From Nitrospirota bacterium (GTDB lineage: Bacteria > Nitrospinota > Nitrospinia > Nitrospinales > Nitrospinaceae): a stretch of 10,029 bases of DNA. The position numbers were made by a program, and so were the translations under genes. Below, one piece after another: positions 6,375 through 10,029 of this stretch (positions within the stretch are counted from its first letter, which is position 1; each line of letters begins with the position of its first letter). The stretch spans positions 1 through 10,029 of the forward strand of contig JAUVMD010000020.1 of NCBI GenBank assembly GCA_030600405.1, given 5' to 3'. The notes below the pieces were generated by a model, which worked only from the letters and a program-made list of their open reading frames with translations, was not told where the DNA came from and ran no database searches.

Positions 6375-8736
6375 AAACATCTCTCGGTTTGATTCCGTCC
6401 GAAGGCCCAACCACGCCTTCTCGTTCCATAACTTCAACCATGCGCGCCGCCCGGTTGTAGCCGACACGCAATTTCCGCTGGATCATCGAAATCGAGGCCT
6501 GACGTTCGCGCGCGACGAGGGCGACAGCTTCATCGTATTTCTCGTCAAACTCATCTTCGTCCTCTTCCGCACGAGTAGCCTCGACTACCTGCGCGAACAC
6601 ATCCTCTTCGTATTCCGGCTTTTTCTCCTGATCCTTGATGAACTTGAGGATCCGATTAATTTCCTCGTCACTCACCATGGCCCCGTGGATTCTATGTATC
6701 TTGGAGGTTCCCGGCGGGAGAAACAGCATGTCGCCTTTGCCTAACAATTTCTCCGCACCGACACAGTCCAGAATCGTCCGGGAATCCACGCGCGACGTGA
6801 CCTGATAAGAAATCCGCGCCGGAAAATTAGCTTTGATAATACCCGTCAGCACGTCCACGGACGGCCTCTGAGTAGCCACGATCAGGTGAATTCCCGCAGC
6901 CCGGGCCATTTGTGCCAGGCGCGTCAACGAGTCTTCTACGCCCTTACAGGCTACCATCATCAAATCCGCTAACTCATCGATTATAATAACAATATAAGGG
7001 AGTTTGACTGCAATATCCACCTCTGCTTTTTGAATTCCCGGCTCGGCATTCGGGTCGGCGCTCACTGGATCTTCGCCCACTGCGGCAATTCTTTTGATTT
7101 TCCGGTTTTTAGGTTTCCTTTTTCGGTCGTTTTCGTGACGAATTTTATCCACCCTCTGATTGAATCCAGAAATATTGCGCACCGAATTTTCGGACATCAA
7201 CTTGTAGCGCCGTTCCATTTCCGAAACCGCCCATTGCAGGGCCGCAGCCGCTTTCTTGGGATTGGTTACTACCGGAGCGATCAGATGGGGAATGCCATCG
7301 TACATGTTGAGCTCCAGCATTTTGGGATCGATCATGATCATCTTCACCTCTTCCGGAGTCGCATTGAGGAGCAGACTGCAGATCATGGTGTTGATGCCGA
7401 CCGATTTGCCAGAGCCGGTGGAACCCGCCATCAACAGATGCGGTACCTGGGTCAGGTCTTCCGTGACGGGGCGGCCGATGTGATCCTTGCCCACCGCCAG
7501 GGCCAGCTTGGAATGAGCTTCCTGGAAAGATTCCGAACAGATGATTTCCTTGAAGGAAACGGTTTCGCGCTTCGGGTTGGGGAGCTCAATGCCCACTACC
7601 GACTTGCCGGGAACGGGCGCCAGAATACGGACGCTGGGGGCACGCATGGCCAAAGCCAGATCGTCCGTCAACGACAGGATGCGGCTGACCTTGATTCCGG
7701 ACGCCGGCTCAAATTCATACAAGGTAATGACCGGACCCGGCAGGACCTGAACGATCCGCCCCTCCACTCCAAAATCGGAGAGCTTCTTTTCCAGAATGGT
7801 GGAGTTGAGCATCAGCTCTTCCCGCATCCTCCCCACATTCCGGATTTCGGAGGGATCGTTCAATAGGGTGGCCGGAGGTATCTGGTAAACGCCGGACTCG
7901 TTCTCAAAGGGAAAATTCCTCTGTACGGCGAACTCTTCTTTCCTTTCCGGTTTTTTCTCCTGTTTGCGCATTTTAGGAAAATTGTCCAGAGTTTTCGGCA
8001 CAGGACTCAACAGTTCACGCGAGACGATAACGGGCTCGCTCAATTTCCGGTACTTGCCTTTTTCCTTGCGGGCCGACCGCCAGATGCGCACCGTCTCCCG
8101 TAACCAGTCCTTGAATTCCCCGATGATCTGCATCAGCAGGGTTCCCACGGCGCGGATACTTTTCAATCCCCACCCAAACAAAATCACGAGAGCGAGGCCT
8201 GTAATTTGAAACAATTTGCTCGCCGGTACGCCGGACATGGCCAGCGTGGAAACAAACAGGGTTAATATCAACACAAGATGAGCACCGACGACGCTTAACC
8301 AGAGCACCAGCCACTGAGAAACCTGGGCCCCGACCAGTCCACCGGTTGCAATGTCGGCTCCGAAATAGGGATCATGTTCGAATTGCAGGGCCAGCAAAGC
8401 ACACAGCCCCGACAGGAAGATCGACCCAAACAACAACACCACCGGCCAACGGTGGAACTCTTGTCCGCGAATCACCGCCCAACCCACCAGGATCGCGACG
8501 AGCGGAAACACAAACGCCCCGGTACCGAATATCCGCACCAGCCCGTCGGCCAGATAAGAGCCCACCAAACCTCCGTAATTCTGTATCTCGCTCTCTTGCG
8601 AAGAAAACTGATGGAAGGAGGGGTCGTGAGGCGAATAGGAAATCAATGAAATCAACGCAAAGATGGCGAACCCGGCGGTTCCGATTCCCAGGAAATCACG
8701 AGTCAATGTATGGTCAGGGGATTCTTTTTCACTCAT
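6340..8736 (-). CDS. ftsK: DNA translocase FtsK
   Basis: This 798-residue protein is a full-length FtsK/SpoIIIE DNA translocase, the hexameric ATPase that pumps chromosome ends through the division septum and in many bacteria activates XerCD recombination at dif. The N-terminal membrane domain has four or five segments (about 18-36, 68-90, 98-118, 142-167, 175-195). A short charged linker (about 215-280) leads to the alpha/beta motor. Walker A is GSTGSGKS at 438-445 and Walker B is VIIIDEL with D587 and E588, followed by the ATQRPSVDV motif. The C-terminal winged-helix gamma domain, which reads the orienting DNA sequences, is at about 733-790 (ASISMIQRKLRVGYNRAARM region). Between Walker A and B (about 529-577) is a basic, low-complexity stretch (KRKPKNRKIKR) longer than in E. 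coli FtsK. The start codon shares its A with the nadB stop (TAATG), so the two are translationally coupled. The linker is short compared with E. coli FtsK, as in many other phyla. Confidence 0.97.
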   Translation of the reverse strand: MSEKESPDHTLTRDFLGIGTAGFAIFALISLISYSPHDPSFHQFSSQESEIQNYGGLVGSYLADGLVRIFGTGAFVFPLVAILVGWAVIRGQEFHRWPVVLLFGSIFLSGLCALLALQFEHDPYFGADIATGGLVGAQVSQWLVLWLSVVGAHLVLILTLFVSTLAMSGVPASKLFQITGLALVILFGWGLKSIRAVGTLLMQIIGEFKDWLRETVRIWRSARKEKGKYRKLSEPVIVSRELLSPVPKTLDNFPKMRKQEKKPERKEEFAVQRNFPFENESGVYQIPPATLLNDPSEIRNVGRMREELMLNSTILEKKLSDFGVEGRIVQVLPGPVITLYEFEPASGIKVSRILSLTDDLALAMRAPSVRILAPVPGKSVVGIELPNPKRETVSFKEIICSESFQEAHSKLALAVGKDHIGRPVTEDLTQVPHLLMAGSTGSGKSVGINTMICSLLLNATPEEVKMIMIDPKMLELNMYDGIPHLIAPVVTNPKKAAAALQWAVSEMERRYKLMSENSVRNISGFNQRVDKIRHENDRKRKPKNRKIKRIAAVGEDPVSADPNAEPGIQKAEVDIAVKLPYIVIIIDELADLMMVACKGVEDSLTRLAQMARAAGIHLIVATQRPSVDVLTGIIKANFPARISYQVTSRVDSRTILDCVGAEKLLGKGDMLFLPPGTSKIHRIHGAMVSDEEINRILKFIKDQEKKPEYEEDVFAQVVEATRAEEDEDEFDEKYDEAVALVARERQASISMIQRKLRVGYNRAARMVEVMEREGVVGPSDGIKPRDVYVKPISFESMD
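6381..6385 (-). promoter_or_regulatory. Ribosome-binding site that sets the protease start
   Basis: On the minus strand GAGAG precedes an ATG at 6380 with no gap and a second ATG at 6374 with a 6-base gap. The second spacing is the workable one, so translation most likely begins at 6374. The site lies within the last codons of ftsK. Confidence 0.5.
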
Positions 8737-10029
8737 TATTTTGAACTCGCATCTTTTTTGGGGGTTATCAAACGTTGAACGGTGTCCTGCAGGATCGTGT
8801 GCCGCACTTCATGGGTGTCGTCCGGCCGGGGATAATCCAAGTTGTAGTGCAAGCCGCGGCTTTCTTTGCGTTCCAGGGCGCCCTTGATAATCAACTGGGC
8901 GGTGAGCGCGATGTTGCGCAACTCCAACGTATCCCGCGTGATTTTGAAACTCCAATAATACTCTTTAATCTCTTCCAGTAGCATTTCGACCCGGCGACGC
9001 GCCCGGTACAACCGTTTGTCGGAACGCACAATGCCGACGTAATTCCACATCAGCCGCCGGATTTCGTCCCAGTTATGGGAGACCACGACGGATTCATCAC
9101 TTTCAACCGCATCTCCGCTGTCCCATTCCGGCAGGCATCCCTGCAGTTGTTCAAGTTTCCTGGAAGGCCGGCTCAATTCAGCGGCCTTGGCGGCGGCCCG
9201 GTGCGACAGTACCAGTCCTTCCAGCAGGGAGTTGCTGGCTAGACGGTTGGCTCCATGCAATCCGGAATAACACACTTCGCCCGAAGCGAACAGGCGGGGG
9301 ATGTTGGTCTGACCGTTCAAATTCACCATCACCCCACCGCACATGTAATGTGCCGCCGGAACAACGGGGATCGGTTGTTCGGTCATATCGAAACCGAACG
9401 ACTTGCAGGTCTTGTTAATATTCGGGAAGCGTTCCCGCGTGCGGTACCCTTCCAGGTGGGTGACGTCAAGATACACACAATCATCACCGCTTTTTTTCAT
9501 TTCGTAGTCGATGGCGCGGGCCACCACGTCGCGCGGCGCCAGGCACCCCAGGGAATGATAATTTTCCATGAAAGTGTCGCCGTTTTTCAAGCGGAGGACG
9601 CCTCCTTCCCCGCGCACCGCTTCCGAGATCAAAAAGGATTTCGCCTGCGGATGATAGAGACAAGTGGGGTGAAACTGAAAAAATTCCATATTGGCGATCT
9701 TGGCACCTGCGCGATGAGCCAACGCGATGCCGTCGCCAGTCGCAGTATCGGGGTTGGATGTATACAGGTAAACTTTGCCCGCCCCGCCCGTGGCCAGCAA
9801 AACAGCTTTGCCGGTAAATGTGACCACCTCGCCGGTTTGTTCGTTCAACGCGTACAGGCCGAGGGCCTCATCCCCCCTGTCCCCCGGTTGAGTGGCAGGG
9901 TCGACGTTGGAGCGGGTGATGATATCAATCCCCATATGATAGGGATAGATTTCGATATTCGGTTTGGTGCTGACGGCTTCGATCAGGGCTCGTTCGATTT
10001 CCCAGCCGGTGAGGTCGTCGGCGTGCAGA
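8736..10029 (-). CDS. nadB: L-aspartate oxidase (5' end outside the window)
   Basis: NadB is an FAD enzyme that oxidises L-aspartate to iminoaspartate, which NadA condenses with dihydroxyacetone phosphate to give quinolinate for NAD synthesis. The visible 430 residues cover the C-terminal two thirds. The frame stays open from an internal ATG at 9935 to the window edge, giving [16 protein letters not shown], the conserved region before that methionine. The true start is therefore outside and 9935 is not the start. Family marks include [15 protein letters not shown], the EAVRGEGG arginine block, [21 protein letters not shown] with its histidine and [17 protein letters not shown] at the FAD-binding end. 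A helical C-terminal domain follows ([18 protein letters not shown], then [12 protein letters not shown]). NadB is closely related to succinate dehydrogenase and fumarate reductase flavoproteins, but the HPTCLYHP and NSLLE signatures and lack of an sdhB partner favour NadB. The stop overlaps the ftsK start by one base. Confidence 0.95.
   Translation of the reverse strand, partial: LHADDLTGWEIERALIEAVSTKPNIEIYPYHMGIDIITRSNVDPATQPGDRGDEALGLYALNEQTGEVVTFTGKAVLLATGGAGKVYLYTSNPDTATGDGIALAHRAGAKIANMEFFQFHPTCLYHPQAKSFLISEAVRGEGGVLRLKNGDTFMENYHSLGCLAPRDVVARAIDYEMKKSGDDCVYLDVTHLEGYRTRERFPNINKTCKSFGFDMTEQPIPVVPAAHYMCGGVMVNLNGQTNIPRLFASGEVCYSGLHGANRLASNSLLEGLVLSHRAAAKAAELSRPSRKLEQLQGCLPEWDSGDAVESDESVVVSHNWDEIRRLMWNYVGIVRSDKRLYRARRRVEMLLEEIKEYYWSFKITRDTLELRNIALTAQLIIKGALERKESRGLHYNLDYPRPDDTHEVRHTILQDTVQRLITPKKDASSK

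Noticed and set aside
6375..6467. Longer protease version starting at 6467
   Set aside because: It would place 31 charged residues before a clear signal peptide and overlap ftsK by 128 bases. The ATG at 6374 has a well-spaced GAGAG.
7030..7866. 278-residue open frame on the plus strand inside ftsK
   Set aside because: It lies opposite a fully conserved FtsK motor domain. Its composition (rich in His, Arg and Gly) is that of a shadow frame, and I see no recognisable motif or upstream signal.
8736..9935. nadB starting at the ATG at 9935
   Set aside because: The frame continues upstream to the window edge with conserved NadB residues (DDLTG, then EIERAL), so that ATG is internal and the gene is cut by the window.
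1..10029. CRISPR array, tRNA, insertion sequence or phage genes
   Set aside because: No regularly spaced repeats, cloverleaf-like sequence, transposase motif or terminal inverted repeats were seen. Nearly all bases are accounted for by coding genes.

Overview
The window looks like ordinary chromosome from a Gram-negative bacterium of intermediate G+C content. The signs are a secreted DUF4124/aspartic protease, an FtsK with a full membrane domain, a bacterial-type NadB and a PlsC-type acyltransferase. Nothing fixes the phylum. The gene style would suit Nitrospinota or a deltaproteobacterial-type lineage, but that is a weak impression. I see no tRNA, rRNA, CRISPR array, transposase or phage gene.

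Right-pointing block (1-3827): at least three consecutive genes of one family of large multi-pass membrane proteins. The window opens inside the last 18 codons of one copy. Two complete copies follow (47-1891 and 1888-3765, 614 and 625 residues), joined by 8-base and 4-base overlaps. An aspartate-bearing first loop followed by a 'YKDI-Y-YGP-S-Y' motif suggests a GT-C-fold, lipid-phosphosugar-dependent glycosyltransferase (ArnT/PMT/RgtA-like). That assignment is inference. A 21-codon reading frame, also joined by ATGA, ends the block.

Left-pointing block (10029-3831, read right to left): nadB (L-aspartate oxidase, cut by the window edge), ftsK (DNA translocase), a secreted DUF4124/retropepsin-like protease, then an SGNH-hydrolase-like protein and a PlsC-like acyltransferase. 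nadB/ftsK share one base. ftsK and the protease gene overlap by 35 bases. The SGNH and acyltransferase genes are 16 bases apart. An 80-base gap with a weak terminator-like dyad separates the first three genes from the last two. The two blocks converge at 3766-3830, where I see no convincing terminator.

How the genes work together: nadB makes iminoaspartate for NAD synthesis and ftsK handles chromosome segregation at division; their pairing is probably positional. The acyltransferase and SGNH protein form a plausible lipid or acyl-group pair beside predicted sugar-transfer membrane proteins, so the left half may concern envelope lipid or glycan modification. The most notable feature is the overlapping tandem paralogue array, in which one copy has lost an acidic residue of the candidate active-site loop.
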